45,646 bases of DNA from a virus, in IMG/VR virus record IMGVR_UViG_3300040960_001618, positions 1-45,646 of that record; one strand, 5' to 3'. Both the position numbers and the translations under genes were made by a program. This document shows positions 1 to 8,833 of this stretch, piece after piece. Each line of letters opens with the position of its first letter. Within the stretch, counting starts at the first letter, position 1. The notes below the pieces were generated by a model. It was given only the letters and a program-made list of their open reading frames with translations. It was not told the DNA's origin and searched no databases.

Positions 1-252
1 TGTATAGCAATTGGTGTTGTATCAACAGATCCTGCTGTAATGATGAATAGTGATGCAGAAGGACAATACATTGGTCTAAAAGGACGATTGCCTGTAAGAG
101 TAATTGGACCAGTTGCAAAAGGCGATACTGTATATGTTGACGACAATGGTTGTGCAAGTACAGCAATTAATGGAGGTTCAGTTGTTGGCATTGCATTAGA
201 GAGCAACTTTGACGAGGGTGAAAAACTAGTAGAATGTGTTCTAAAGGTATAA
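1..252 (+). CDS. Phage virion protein, C-terminal end (partial at window edge)
   Basis: The reading frame is open from the first base and stops at 252, so this is the last 83 residues of a gene that begins outside the window; an internal ATG at 40 is not the real start. The visible segment has the pattern MNSDAEGQYIGLKGRLPVRV followed by VIGPVAKGD and a turn-rich beta segment. This C-terminal beta-barrel style (GRVP.KV.GPV.KGD) is, as I recall, common at the ends of T4-like marine phage structural and tail-fibre proteins. It lies 9 nt upstream of the next structural gene on the same strand, consistent with a virion gene block. The name is inferred from this tail only. Confidence 0.6.
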   Translation, partial: CIAIGVVSTDPAVMMNSDAEGQYIGLKGRLPVRVIGPVAKGDTVYVDDNGCASTAINGGSVVGIALESNFDEGEKLVECVLKV

Positions 253-261
253 GGGATCGTC

Positions 262-3120
262 ATGGCAGAAATTACAGCAGCACGAATTAACAATCTGCAA
301 TCTAGAATAGAGCTAGTATTAGGTAACGGATCGGGTCAAACAGGATATGGTCAAACATTAGAAAGCACTCAAGTGCTACCTGGAGACATTATTGACGCAG
401 ATCATGTTAATGCTTTATATGCAGATATTATTAAAGCTAGAATACACCAAGTTGGTCCTAGCCACCCTAGTGTTACAAGTGTTGCAGAACTTCTAGAAAA
501 CCAAAACGTTGTTGCTGACGAAACTTCTTTTATTGTAAACAATAGTGGTTTAGTATCATCTGATCCAGACGGTACTAAGAAAGGAATTTCAGATTTTGAA
601 GATCTAATGAGTTTAGTAGAAATAGACAAGGTTTCAATTGATCCTAGTCAAGCAGGACTTGTAACAGCAGCTACATCTACTAGAACAAGTACATGGAACG
701 GATTAATATATCACGAGTTTATTGTAACATTTTTTAGTGCAGATGCTAGAAGACATTTTTTTAATACAGGTGGCCAAATAAGATTGGATCCCTCCAATAC
801 AAATGCTTCTACACCAAAAGGATTAGATTGGGCAGCATTAACAAATGAAATTGGTATTATATCTTTTGATGCAAACGGAACTAGTGCAAGTTCAGGTTCC
901 GGCGCAGCTATAGGAAATTTTGACTTAACTACTACTTACCAAACAGTGTATAGTAAAATTGGTTCTGGATCATACAGTGGAATATATGCTGGAAATACAT
1001 TTCAATTAAAAGCTAGAGCAATTAGCGGAACCCAAATTTCTTTTAGAGCAGAATTTAACGATGTTGTAACTGACAACCTTATAGATAATAATGTCGATGG
1101 CACACTAAGAAGTGTAGTAAGTTTATATAGAGCAACAGGTGAAGTAAGCGTACCTGCTCCTGGTGTATTTACAAGTGTAGATTTAACAGGATCTACACCT
1201 GGATCAGGACCTAGGTACATACTTACACCTAGTGTCTCTGCTGTAAATGAAGGATCACCGTTTACAGTTACATTAAGTACATTTAATGTTGCTTCAGGAA
1301 CAAACGTACCATATACAATTTCAGGCGTAACAGCAGACGATTTATTATCAGGTTCACTAACTGGAACATTTGTATTAAATGGAGCAGGAATTGCAGTTGC
1401 TACGTTCTCTGTACTTGCTGACGAAGCTACAGAAGGTATAGAGTTCTTTGACATTGCACTTGATAATAATCAAGCAACCGCAAGGGTTACAGTTAATGAT
1501 ACAAGCACAGAGCCAACTGAAGCTACATATGTCCTAAGTCCTAGTTCTGTGAGTATTAATGAGGGCGGAACTATTAGTTTTACGCTTACAACAACAAATA
1601 TTACCAATGGCACACAAGTACCATTTACAATCAGTGGCATAGAAAGAGAAGATCTAGCAGACGGCACATACGACTGGGACGATTGGTATGACGAATTTAG
1701 ACAAGTATACTGGGATGGTTTTACAAAAGCTGAAGTATTGCTTACAAAAGACATAGTGTTACCTTATTATACATCTAATAACGAATATTCAACATCATTA
1801 GGTACTAGATATGGATTATTTAGAAATCCAGGTGCAGCAGGTATTGCGTATTGGGTAAACGACATATTAAGTTTAGGTCAAGCAGAAGCTACATTTAGAA
1901 ATAACTTTTTCTATGCAGCTAGCCTAAATACAATTCCATTAGAATATTTAGATTATTCTGGAGGGGAATCGGACGCTACTAGGTCATTAACTAATAGTAA
2001 AGACTTTATTGCTGGAACAGACGCAGGTGTTGCTATTGATAGAGGCACACCAGGCGGAAGTATTTCTGCAGAACTAACTGATTACTTTACAGTTTATAGT
2101 AATACAGCAGTTAAAAACTACAATGTTGTAGCTGACTATTTAACAGAAGGTAATCAAACAATGACTGTAGCACTTGATAACGGAAAAGCTACAGCAAGTA
2201 TTACAGTAAATGATACAAGTATAGACGAAACAACGCCAGAAGCACCTATTGCAGTACCTGTTATAAACAGCTTTGCGTGGAACAGATCACCTGCATATTG
2301 GGGAGATCCAGTGTTTACATCATGGGACGTATCTAATGCTGATTCGATAAATGTTTCTATTTCAGGATTAGGCATTGCATCAACTACAGATAGTACAAAT
2401 GCTACAGGTAGTAGTAATGTAATTGTACTAGAAGAAGCAGACGGAACAGGAAACCTTGTTGCTACACTTACTGCTACTAACGACGGCGGCAGCGTTTCTG
2501 CAACAACAGAAATTCCAGTTAGCGCACCACTACCGACAATTTCAGCATTCTATTCAGATCCATTAAGCGAAGTTGAAATAGGCGATCCTCTAAGACTAGT
2601 TTATGCAACTTCAAATGCAATCACAGCTTCAATTACAACTGATTTTGGTGTTAATTATAGCTCACTTGATTTACCAAGTGGAACTACTGGTGCAACTGTT
2701 TTTGACGGCACAAATTACGGCGGCCTAGGAACTAAAACAGCAACATTGTCAATTAGTAATGCGTCAAATGATACGTTAGAGCAAACTATAACATTTAACG
2801 TTGTAAATACTGTAGAGCCTGTAAGTCCGTCTTGGTTAGTAGCCCCTGAATGGGCAGGATTATTTGAAACTGTAGCATTTGGCACTACCGGAAGAGGCTT
2901 CCTGCAAGCAACAGGCGACATTGACTCAGTTGAATATACAGTAACTAAACCAGATGCAACTACAGAAACAGATGTAGTAGATTATACACCTGGTGATAAT
3001 TACTATACACCTAACATTAGTTTCTCACAACAAGGTGCGTATACTATTTCAATGACAGTATCAGGAAGCGGCGGCTCGTTAACAGCCTCTGATACAGTAA
3101 CAGTGTTACCGCCAGCTTAA
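262..3120 (+). CDS. Large multidomain virion/adhesin protein with Calx-beta-like and Ig-like domains
   Basis: 952 residues with no signal peptide or membrane segment, rich in Thr/Ser/Asn/Gly as phage fibres and adhesins are. In order: an N-terminal module (~1-65, ARINNLQSRIELVLG...YGQTL...IHQVG) shared with the next gene; a domain with FFNTGGQIRLD near 165 that is also shared; a Calx-beta-like repeat (~319-414, ending VTVNDTS); a second Calx-beta-like repeat (~423-652, ending ITVNDTS) interrupted at ~469-599 by a DUF4214-like module; then three Ig/PKD-like domains to the end. ATG at 262 follows the weak purine stretch AAGGGATCGTC. Likely a virion-associated adhesion or fibre protein. Receptor binding is inference; the domain assignments are by eye. 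Confidence 0.75.
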   Translation: MAEITAARINNLQSRIELVLGNGSGQTGYGQTLESTQVLPGDIIDADHVNALYADIIKARIHQVGPSHPSVTSVAELLENQNVVADETSFIVNNSGLVSSDPDGTKKGISDFEDLMSLVEIDKVSIDPSQAGLVTAATSTRTSTWNGLIYHEFIVTFFSADARRHFFNTGGQIRLDPSNTNASTPKGLDWAALTNEIGIISFDANGTSASSGSGAAIGNFDLTTTYQTVYSKIGSGSYSGIYAGNTFQLKARAISGTQISFRAEFNDVVTDNLIDNNVDGTLRSVVSLYRATGEVSVPAPGVFTSVDLTGSTPGSGPRYILTPSVSAVNEGSPFTVTLSTFNVASGTNVPYTISGVTADDLLSGSLTGTFVLNGAGIAVATFSVLADEATEGIEFFDIALDNNQATARVTVNDTSTEPTEATYVLSPSSVSINEGGTISFTLTTTNITNGTQVPFTISGIEREDLADGTYDWDDWYDEFRQVYWDGFTKAEVLLTKDIVLPYYTSNNEYSTSLGTRYGLFRNPGAAGIAYWVNDILSLGQAEATFRNNFFYAASLNTIPLEYLDYSGGESDATRSLTNSKDFIAGTDAGVAIDRGTPGGSISAELTDYFTVYSNTAVKNYNVVADYLTEGNQTMTVALDNGKATASITVNDTSIDETTPEAPIAVPVINSFAWNRSPAYWGDPVFTSWDVSNADSINVSISGLGIASTTDSTNATGSSNVIVLEEADGTGNLVATLTATNDGGSVSATTEIPVSAPLPTISAFYSDPLSEVEIGDPLRLVYATSNAITASITTDFGVNYSSLDLPSGTTGATVFDGTNYGGLGTKTATLSISNASNDTLEQTITFNVVNTVEPVSPSWLVAPEWAGLFETVAFGTTGRGFLQATGDIDSVEYTVTKPDATTETDVVDYTPGDNYYTPNISFSQQGAYTISMTVSGSGGSLTASDTVTVLPPA
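1666..2058 (+). repeat. Inserted DUF4214-like protein module, copy 1
   Basis: This segment encodes ~131 residues starting TYDWDDWYDEF and ending DRGTPGG, with GLFRNPGAAGIAYWVND in the middle. It interrupts the second Calx-beta-like repeat: SGIEREDLADG before it and the SISAEL...ITVND continuation after it line up with the uninterrupted first repeat. A homologous segment occurs at 3249-3620 in a different host domain. The AGIAYWVND core resembles DUF4214 domains (G..YWV..L); that name is by eye. Confidence 0.75.
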
Positions 3121-3140
3121 TGAATGAATACTTAATAGAA

Positions 3141-3148
3141 AATAAATA
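3141..3148 (+). promoter_or_regulatory. Candidate T4-type late promoter (AATAAATA)
   Basis: The octamer AATAAATA lies in the 47-nt gap before the second structural gene and matches the NATAAATA late-promoter form described for T4-like cyanophages (T4 itself uses TATAAATA). An AAGGAGA ribosome-binding site follows at 3154-3160. A single 8-mer in AT-rich DNA is weak alone, but the same motif recurs in other intergenic gaps of this window. Confidence 0.5.
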
Positions 3149-3167
3149 GTAATAAGGAGAAATAAAA

Positions 3168-4475
3168 TTGCCTGTTACTATTAATGCGTCTAGATTTAAT
3201 GACTTATATTCTCAAGTAGAACAAATTCTTGGACCCGCTACTTCTGCAACTTATGACTGGGATAGCTGGTACGATGAATACAAAACTACATACTGGAGCG
3301 GCGCTGCAAAATCAACTGTTCTTGCTTATAAAGATTTTGTGTTAAATTTATACGAGAGTAATGATGCTTTTAGTACAAGCCTAGGCACTAGATACGGATT
3401 GTTTAGAAAAGCAAAGGCATTGGGTGTAGCATATTGGGTAAATGATTTAACTAATGGCGTTGCTAGTCAAACACTGATAAACAACTTTTTCTATTCTGCA
3501 AGTCTCAGTACATTTGTCCAATCAGACGGCCAAACAGATGCTCAACGATCATTAACTTCTAGTAAAAGTTTTTTATATTCTGGAGTAGGAACTGTAGTAT
3601 CAGATAGAGGCGTTGCTGGGTATGGTTACGGACAAACGCTATTAAGTTCTCCTGTTATTGCTGATACAGATATTATCGAAGATAACGAATATATCGACTT
3701 ATACAAAGACATTGTAAGAATAGATGCGCACCAGAACGGATCGTCTATTACAATAGATCCTTTTGTTGTAGGCGACTATGCCACAAACTTAGCATCAACA
3801 GACAAAGTAGAAGAAGTATACATAGCAGGACTAGAATCTAAAGTGGCATCTTTAGAAACAACTAGATTTAATATTGATATAGGAGCGCAAGCAAATATTG
3901 TACCTTTATATCTTTCAAATGGTACTACTCAATTATCAAGTTCAAGAAGCTTAGTGTGGAGAACAACTGTTAGTCATATTTTTACTGTAGATTTTGGTAG
4001 CGAAACTAGTTTAGATAGTTTTTTTAATGCAGGCGGACAAGTGCGTTGCGCACTATCTATAGCTTATACAGGATCACAGATAAAAACAAAAAATTGGCAA
4101 ACTTTGTTAAGTACGCTTGGTCAAATTGCTATAAGCATCGATAAAGTAACAGATAGTACAGGATTAACAACGACAAAAGGTTACGAAGATTTAAGTACTT
4201 CGTATACAAGAATTTATACTAGTGGTAGTGCTGTGTCATATAGTAATAATAGAGTTGTAATAGATGCTCTTAAAGTTAATTCACAAAAAATTCAAATCAA
4301 ATTATCATGCCAAGATGCGCATAGTGAAGTAATTGACGAATACGTTCAAGGCACACTTTCTAGTTCTATGTTCTTAGCTGTTCCTAGCGGAAGCATCTTA
4401 ATAAATGGTGAAACAATTGATACTGTTGTCTATGACGAATCTAGCATCATTGGTGCAACAACTTCTAATTTCTAA
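3168..4475 (+). CDS. Virion structural/adhesin protein, paralogue of the preceding gene
   Basis: 435 residues. The start is a TTG preceded by AAGGAGA 7 nt upstream; the next in-frame residues (PVTINASRFNDLYSQVEQILG) align with the N-terminal module of the upstream protein, which supports this start. After LGPATSA a ~124-residue DUF4214-like module (TYDWDSWYDEY...DRGVAG) is inserted, then the host domain resumes with YGYGQTLLSS. The C-terminal half carries FFNAGGQVRCAL near residue 284-295 and aligns with residues ~110-300 of the neighbour. It lacks the Calx-beta and Ig-like domains. Likely a fibre or baseplate-associated structural protein; the exact virion location cannot be read from sequence. 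Confidence 0.75.
   Translation: MPVTINASRFNDLYSQVEQILGPATSATYDWDSWYDEYKTTYWSGAAKSTVLAYKDFVLNLYESNDAFSTSLGTRYGLFRKAKALGVAYWVNDLTNGVASQTLINNFFYSASLSTFVQSDGQTDAQRSLTSSKSFLYSGVGTVVSDRGVAGYGYGQTLLSSPVIADTDIIEDNEYIDLYKDIVRIDAHQNGSSITIDPFVVGDYATNLASTDKVEEVYIAGLESKVASLETTRFNIDIGAQANIVPLYLSNGTTQLSSSRSLVWRTTVSHIFTVDFGSETSLDSFFNAGGQVRCALSIAYTGSQIKTKNWQTLLSTLGQIAISIDKVTDSTGLTTTKGYEDLSTSYTRIYTSGSAVSYSNNRVVIDALKVNSQKIQIKLSCQDAHSEVIDEYVQGTLSSSMFLAVPSGSILINGETIDTVVYDESSIIGATTSNF
3249..3620 (+). repeat. Inserted DUF4214-like protein module, copy 2
   Basis: This segment encodes ~124 residues from TYDWDSWYDEY to DRGVAG and is clearly homologous to 1666-2058 (shared STSLGTRYGLFR, AYWVND, NNFFY.ASL, DRG). Here it splits the N-terminal module of the structural protein between LGPATSA and YGYGQTL, a place where the neighbouring paralogue has no insert (LGNGSGQTGYGQTL). 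The boundaries are therefore well defined in both copies. Confidence 0.75.
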
Positions 4476-4487
4476 GCCAGACTTTCC

Positions 4488-4516
4488 TTGACAAACTAAA
4501 AAAAGTGTTATATACT
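4488..4516 (+). promoter_or_regulatory. Consensus sigma70-type promoter at the head of the accessory cassette
   Basis: TTGACA at 4488-4493 and TATACT at 4511-4516 are separated by exactly 17 nt. The element sits in the 70-nt gap after the structural genes and just before the first gene of the long plus-strand operon. It matches the bacterial housekeeping (sigma70) consensus at 11 of 12 positions, which in T4-like phages usually marks early transcription by unmodified host polymerase. Confidence 0.8.
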
Positions 4517-4545
4517 ATAAGTTAAAGTATAGTAGGAGTATCTCT

Positions 4546-4899
4546 ATGGACGAAAGACTTAAAAAAGCTCTTGATTTTAGCAACTACATGGTTACTTTTA
4601 ATAATCAAAAAAGATTATTAAAAGAAACGTACAATCAAGATCTTTTATATTATCATAATGGCGCTCAATTCACAGTAACTAGAGAATTAATTAATTTTTG
4701 TTACACTCTGTTATCAACAGATAATACTGAAGTTGTTTTAGTTGATGATAACGGAATACCTGTTCAAATTACAGATTTAGATGACTTCCATTCTAATATT
4801 ATAGATGTTTACTTTACAGCATCTAATGAATATTATAACAAATTTATGAATTTAAAAAAGCAAAGATCGGTACCTAATTTAGTTGACGCAAATGAGTAA
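4546..4899 (+). CDS. Hypothetical protein, first gene of the accessory operon
   Basis: 117 residues, not recognised. ATG at 4546 has a TAGGAG ribosome-binding site 7 nt upstream and lies about 30 nt downstream of a consensus sigma70 promoter, so it should be among the first genes of the region transcribed. The sequence is mixed alpha/beta and polar, with a DDNGIPVQITDLDDF stretch near residue 75-90; no signal peptide or catalytic motif is visible. The last 8 nt overlap the next glycosyltransferase gene in an ATGAGTAA junction. It resembles small hypothetical proteins of marine myoviruses in style only. Confidence 0.7.
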   Translation: MDERLKKALDFSNYMVTFNNQKRLLKETYNQDLLYYHNGAQFTVTRELINFCYTLLSTDNTEVVLVDDNGIPVQITDLDDFHSNIIDVYFTASNEYYNKFMNLKKQRSVPNLVDANE

Positions 4900-5740
4900 A
4901 GGTGTATTAGTAATTGCTAGAAACAACAATAACATTGACTATGTAAAACAAGCAGTGTTTCTAGCCAAACGAGTAAAAAAATATCTAAATCTACCTACAT
5001 CAATTATTACAGACAATGTTGCGTATTTAGAAAAAGCGTTTGATAAGAATATTTTTGATAAAATTATAAAAGTTGATTACGAACACAAATCAAACTCAAG
5101 AAACTTTTATGATGGCGGACTTGCATCAAAAACTGACACTTTTAAAAATTCGTCAAGATCGTCTGCATATGATTTATCGCCTTATGACGAAACTCTTTTA
5201 TTAGATAGTGATTTTGTAATCAATAATGATTTGTTTTTAAATTGTTTTGATAGCGATCAAGACTTACTATTGTATAAAAAATCTTACGAACTAAGCGGAA
5301 CAAGAAATCAAAAAGAGTTTGAGTTTATAAGCGATAGTGGATGTGAGTTTTACTGGGCAACCTGTGTATTTTTTAGAAAAACAGACGACAATAAATTGTT
5401 TTTTGATTTAATAAAACATATACAAGAAGAATGGAATCATTATAGAAGAGTATATCAAATACAATCAAACTTATTTAGAAACGACTTTGCTTTTAGTATT
5501 GCATTGCATATTTTAAATGGTTTTAACAAAGGTAGCTTTTGTGGAGAGATGCCTGGTAAATTGCTTTACATTACAGATCAAGACATATTGTGGAATATGA
5601 ACGACGAAAATATGCTGTTTTTAGTTGCTAAAAAAGATTATTTAGGCGAATATTATGCAATTAATACCAAAGATATGAATATGCATGTAATGAATAAGTT
5701 TAGTTTATCTAGAATAATAGATGAGGTAGATTATGAGTAA
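4892..5740 (+). CDS. GT-A-fold glycosyltransferase-like protein
   Basis: 282 residues starting at ATG 4892 (MSKGVLVIARNN). I prefer this over an in-frame TTG 9 nt upstream because ATGAGTAA, in which the upstream stop and this start overlap by 8 nt, recurs at the next gene. The protein begins with a short beta strand, then ITDN, and has YDETLLLDSDFVI near residue 95-108: the DxD-type metal/nucleotide-sugar signature of GT-A enzymes such as GT8-like families. The next gene has the same layout (YDETIVLDTDMLVL), so the two are paralogues. It probably transfers a sugar from a nucleotide donor in the cytoplasm; acceptor and donor are unknown. Confidence 0.7.
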   Translation: MSKGVLVIARNNNNIDYVKQAVFLAKRVKKYLNLPTSIITDNVAYLEKAFDKNIFDKIIKVDYEHKSNSRNFYDGGLASKTDTFKNSSRSSAYDLSPYDETLLLDSDFVINNDLFLNCFDSDQDLLLYKKSYELSGTRNQKEFEFISDSGCEFYWATCVFFRKTDDNKLFFDLIKHIQEEWNHYRRVYQIQSNLFRNDFAFSIALHILNGFNKGSFCGEMPGKLLYITDQDILWNMNDENMLFLVAKKDYLGEYYAINTKDMNMHVMNKFSLSRIIDEVDYE

Positions 5741-6572
5741 AGGATTTTTAGTACTTGCACAAAATTCAAAGTCTGGCAATTATGTAATGCAAGCATGTTT
5801 GTTAGCAATGAGTTTACGAGCTAATAATAATTATAAAATTAGTTTAGTTACTGACAATGATGTTCCTGAGCAATATGTAGATCTTTTTGATAAAGTTATT
5901 CCTATACCATTCGGCGACGATGCAGAAGATAAAGAATGGAAGATAGAAAATAGGTGGAAATTATTCCACGCAACTCCTTATGACGAAACAATAGTTTTAG
6001 ACACTGATATGCTAGTGTTAGAAAACATAGACAATTGGTGGAAATTTTTAAACAATTACAATGTATATTATACTAGTAATGTTTATGATTATAGAGGTAA
6101 TATTGCTGATACATCTTATTATAGAAAAGCGTTTATAGAAAATAATCTTCCAAATCTTTTTTCTGGATTTCATTATTTTAAGAAAAACGATTTTGCAATG
6201 AACTTTTATAAAGAATTAGAAACAGTAGTAAAAGATTATGGTAAATTTTATTCAACTGTTGTAAAAAAATCTACACCTAGTTTTCCTAGTATGGATGTAT
6301 GTGCTGCTATTGCTGCTGTTAATTTAGATTGTGTAGATCAAATAACTAATCCATTTGTAAAAAATCCTACATTTGTACATATGAAGCCATATTGTCAAGG
6401 TTGGGATAATGTTACAAAAAGCTGGTTAGATAAGGTTGGTTGCTATATAAATCCTAACTGCCAAATAAAAATAGGAAACTATTTTCAAACAGGTATATTA
6501 CACTATACTGAAAATGAATTTATAGAAAAAACGCCTGTATTAGAACGTTACAAGGTATTACTAAATGTCTAA
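5733..6572 (+). CDS. GT-A-fold glycosyltransferase-like protein, paralogue of the preceding gene
   Basis: 279 residues; ATG at 5733 overlaps the previous stop by 8 nt (ATGAGTAA). It begins MSKGFLVLAQNSKSGNYVMQA, has SLVTDNDVP near residue 37, and YDETIVLDTDMLVLENID near 85-102 carrying the DTD signature expected for Mn2+/nucleotide-sugar binding in GT-A enzymes. A later PTFVHMKPYCQGW segment could form part of the acceptor side. Length and fold cues match GT8-like cytoplasmic glycosyltransferases. Two such genes in tandem suggest two successive sugar additions or two acceptor types; this is inference. Confidence 0.7.
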   Translation: MSKGFLVLAQNSKSGNYVMQACLLAMSLRANNNYKISLVTDNDVPEQYVDLFDKVIPIPFGDDAEDKEWKIENRWKLFHATPYDETIVLDTDMLVLENIDNWWKFLNNYNVYYTSNVYDYRGNIADTSYYRKAFIENNLPNLFSGFHYFKKNDFAMNFYKELETVVKDYGKFYSTVVKKSTPSFPSMDVCAAIAAVNLDCVDQITNPFVKNPTFVHMKPYCQGWDNVTKSWLDKVGCYINPNCQIKIGNYFQTGILHYTENEFIEKTPVLERYKVLLNV

Positions 6573-7905
6573 TCTAAAAGAATTACTAAAAAGTATAAAA
6601 GTACAACAAGCTGAACAAAACGAAAGCTATGTTTCTTACGATAAAAAAGACCATAAAATTTATAAAATTACAAATCGTCGTCCACTAGAAACAGAATATG
6701 AGGTAGTTGCAGTTTCAACAGACACAGTAAAACCTATTTTAGAAGGTTCTAAAAGTGTTTCTGACTTTACTGTTGTATATGATTTTGCTTCAAAGCAAGT
6801 AGTTGTAAAAGAATTAAATTATGAAGATCATTATAATTCTGCAGGATCTTTTATACACGAATTTACTAGAACTAGTGTATCTAAAGATAGTCACACAAAC
6901 TTTGATAAAATTTATGATGGCGCAATTATCGATATATGGATTAAACAAGATTCGTACCAAAAAAATCAACTTGTATACTATCAAGGAAATATTTACAAAT
7001 TATTAGAAACTAATAAAGAAAATGAAGATTTTAATTTTAATTGTGCTTCATTATTTGTAGAAGATGTAAAACTTACAACAGCGTCTACAACAGATCATAC
7101 AGTATCCTTAGAAGTTAATAAACCTATTTTTGAAGGAGTACATGTAGACGTTTGGTATAAAGAATTAGAGCATGTAACTGGACAACATGTATTCTATAAA
7201 GGAATAATTTATAAATTTATTAAAGACCAAAAAAGTAACACTAACTTTAAAAAAGAAAATTGCAAAGTTATTCTTGAAGATGTAATTTTATACAACGACG
7301 AAAATAAAATACTAAAATTTCAAGATGTTACTAAAATAGGCGAAAAGTTTTTAGACTATAATAAACTGTATATGCGAGATTTACACGAGATTGCACATAA
7401 CAGAGAGTTTGGAGAAATTTTCTTTTATTCAGGAAATAATTTAATTGAAGTTAAAGACGATGAAATTAGTGTAATCAATTTAACAAGCAGTGACATTTAT
7501 TCAGTTGATAAAGATTTTCTAAATATAGAAAATGTAGAAAATTTAAAGAATGGTTCAAAAGTTTTAATAGGTAAAGAATTATACAAGTATAGTATAGACA
7601 AAACATTTGATTTAGTAATTAGACAAAATAATAAATTAAAACGCTGGGAATTTATGTTAAATCCGTATACTAAAAAGTTCTTAAAATTATCTGGTTATTC
7701 TACCGATGACGTAGTATATTTTAGTGTAACAGAAAAATATGATCCAAACATATTATATAAATCTATTACTATAAATGTACAAGAATTAATTAATAATAAA
7801 GAATGTTATGTTCCATTTGATAACAATTGGAATCCTACAGATTGCGAGACAAGTGTTTACACAACAAAATATTTTGAAAATTATGGACATGAGGTAATTG
7901 ACTAA
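6565..7905 (+). CDS. Hypothetical protein with two CBM5/12-like repeats
   Basis: 446 residues, not recognised as a whole. ATG at 6565 overlaps the upstream stop by 8 nt (ATGTCTAA). Two internal repeats resemble the aromatic pattern of small carbohydrate-binding modules (CBM5/12): DIWIKQDSYQKNQLVYYQG (near residue 119-137) and DVWYKELEHVTGQHVFYKG (near 196-214), each followed by an IYK segment and ending FVEDV or ILEDV. There is no signal peptide or transmembrane helix. Placed among glycosyltransferase genes and one gene cluster away from the fibres, it could be a sugar-binding structural or scaffold protein. The stop directly abuts the next ATG. Confidence 0.65.
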   Translation: MSNLKELLKSIKVQQAEQNESYVSYDKKDHKIYKITNRRPLETEYEVVAVSTDTVKPILEGSKSVSDFTVVYDFASKQVVVKELNYEDHYNSAGSFIHEFTRTSVSKDSHTNFDKIYDGAIIDIWIKQDSYQKNQLVYYQGNIYKLLETNKENEDFNFNCASLFVEDVKLTTASTTDHTVSLEVNKPIFEGVHVDVWYKELEHVTGQHVFYKGIIYKFIKDQKSNTNFKKENCKVILEDVILYNDENKILKFQDVTKIGEKFLDYNKLYMRDLHEIAHNREFGEIFFYSGNNLIEVKDDEISVINLTSSDIYSVDKDFLNIENVENLKNGSKVLIGKELYKYSIDKTFDLVIRQNNKLKRWEFMLNPYTKKFLKLSGYSTDDVVYFSVTEKYDPNILYKSITINVQELINNKECYVPFDNNWNPTDCETSVYTTKYFENYGHEVID

Positions 7906-8823
7906 ATGAGTAAGTTTAAGCCGATAGATTATGATATAATATATCTTTCATATGACGAACCAAACGCAGAAAAAAACTATGCAGATCTTTGTAGCAAGGT
8001 TCCTTGGGCAAAACGTGTTCACGGTGTAAAAGGGTCAGATGAAGCACACAAAGCCTGTGCAAGATTAAGCGAGACAGATCGTTTTATTACAATTGACGGC
8101 GACAACATAATAGACGAAAATTTTTTAAATCAAGAAATTGATTTTGATGAACACGAAGATTTAACAAGTTGTGTAATTAGCTGGGCAGGAAAAAATGTAG
8201 TTAATGGATTAATGTACGGTAACGGAGGGATCAAGTGCTGGCCCAAAGACTTTGTACTACGTATGCGCACTCATGAAAATGCAGATCCAAAAAATGCACA
8301 TGCGCAAGTAGATTTTTGCTGGGATGTTAGATACATTCAACAAAATAGTTGTTTTTCGGATGTATATAACAATGCTACTCCGCACCAAGCATGGAGAGCA
8401 GGATTTAGAGAAGGAGTCAAGATGGCTCTCGATCGTGGTGTAAAAGTAACTGTAGAAGAGTTCCACAAAAATCATTGGAAAAATTTACATCGTCTTTACG
8501 TTTGGTTGATGGTAGGTGCTGACGTAGAAAATGGTCTATGGGCTATATACGGTGCTCGTGAAGGATTATGGCGGACTATGTGTACAGATTGGGATTATGT
8601 AAATGTTCGTGATTTTGATTATTTAAATGAACACTGGGATGAGTTAATAGAAACTGTAACAGAAGAAAATTTAGAAAATGAAATAGAACTTTTAGGAGAT
8701 ATACTTATTGAAAAATTAGAAATTCCTATATCTACTATTCCATTAAATGGGTCTCAAAGTAAATTTTTTAAAGCAGTCTATACTAATCCAAATAGATTAG
8801 ATCAAATTATTGATATAGAATAA
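7906..8823 (+). CDS. Glycosyltransferase-like protein (paralogue of the gene at 17888)
   Basis: 305 residues beginning ATG directly after the upstream TAA. The first 120 residues (YDIIYLSYDEPNAEKNY, AKRVHGVKG, ITIDGDN, VNGLMYGNGGIKCWP) align closely with the 224-residue product at 17888 (FISYQEPNADENF, AKRVHGVKG, WVVDADALIV, INDLVYGYGGIK). DGDN/DADA sits where GT-A enzymes carry their DxD, so a nucleotide-sugar transferase is the best guess. A C-terminal extension of ~80 residues is absent from the paralogue. Known family members occur as annotated glycosyltransferases in marine myoviruses as I recall; function is inferred. Confidence 0.65.
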   Translation: MSKFKPIDYDIIYLSYDEPNAEKNYADLCSKVPWAKRVHGVKGSDEAHKACARLSETDRFITIDGDNIIDENFLNQEIDFDEHEDLTSCVISWAGKNVVNGLMYGNGGIKCWPKDFVLRMRTHENADPKNAHAQVDFCWDVRYIQQNSCFSDVYNNATPHQAWRAGFREGVKMALDRGVKVTVEEFHKNHWKNLHRLYVWLMVGADVENGLWAIYGAREGLWRTMCTDWDYVNVRDFDYLNEHWDELIETVTEENLENEIELLGDILIEKLEIPISTIPLNGSQSKFFKAVYTNPNRLDQIIDIE

Positions 8824-8833
8824 AGGAGCACTC

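Noticed and set aside
1002-1454. 150-residue minus-strand frame
   Set aside because: Antisense to the large adhesin gene; composition is explained by the repeated Thr/Val codons of the sense strand.
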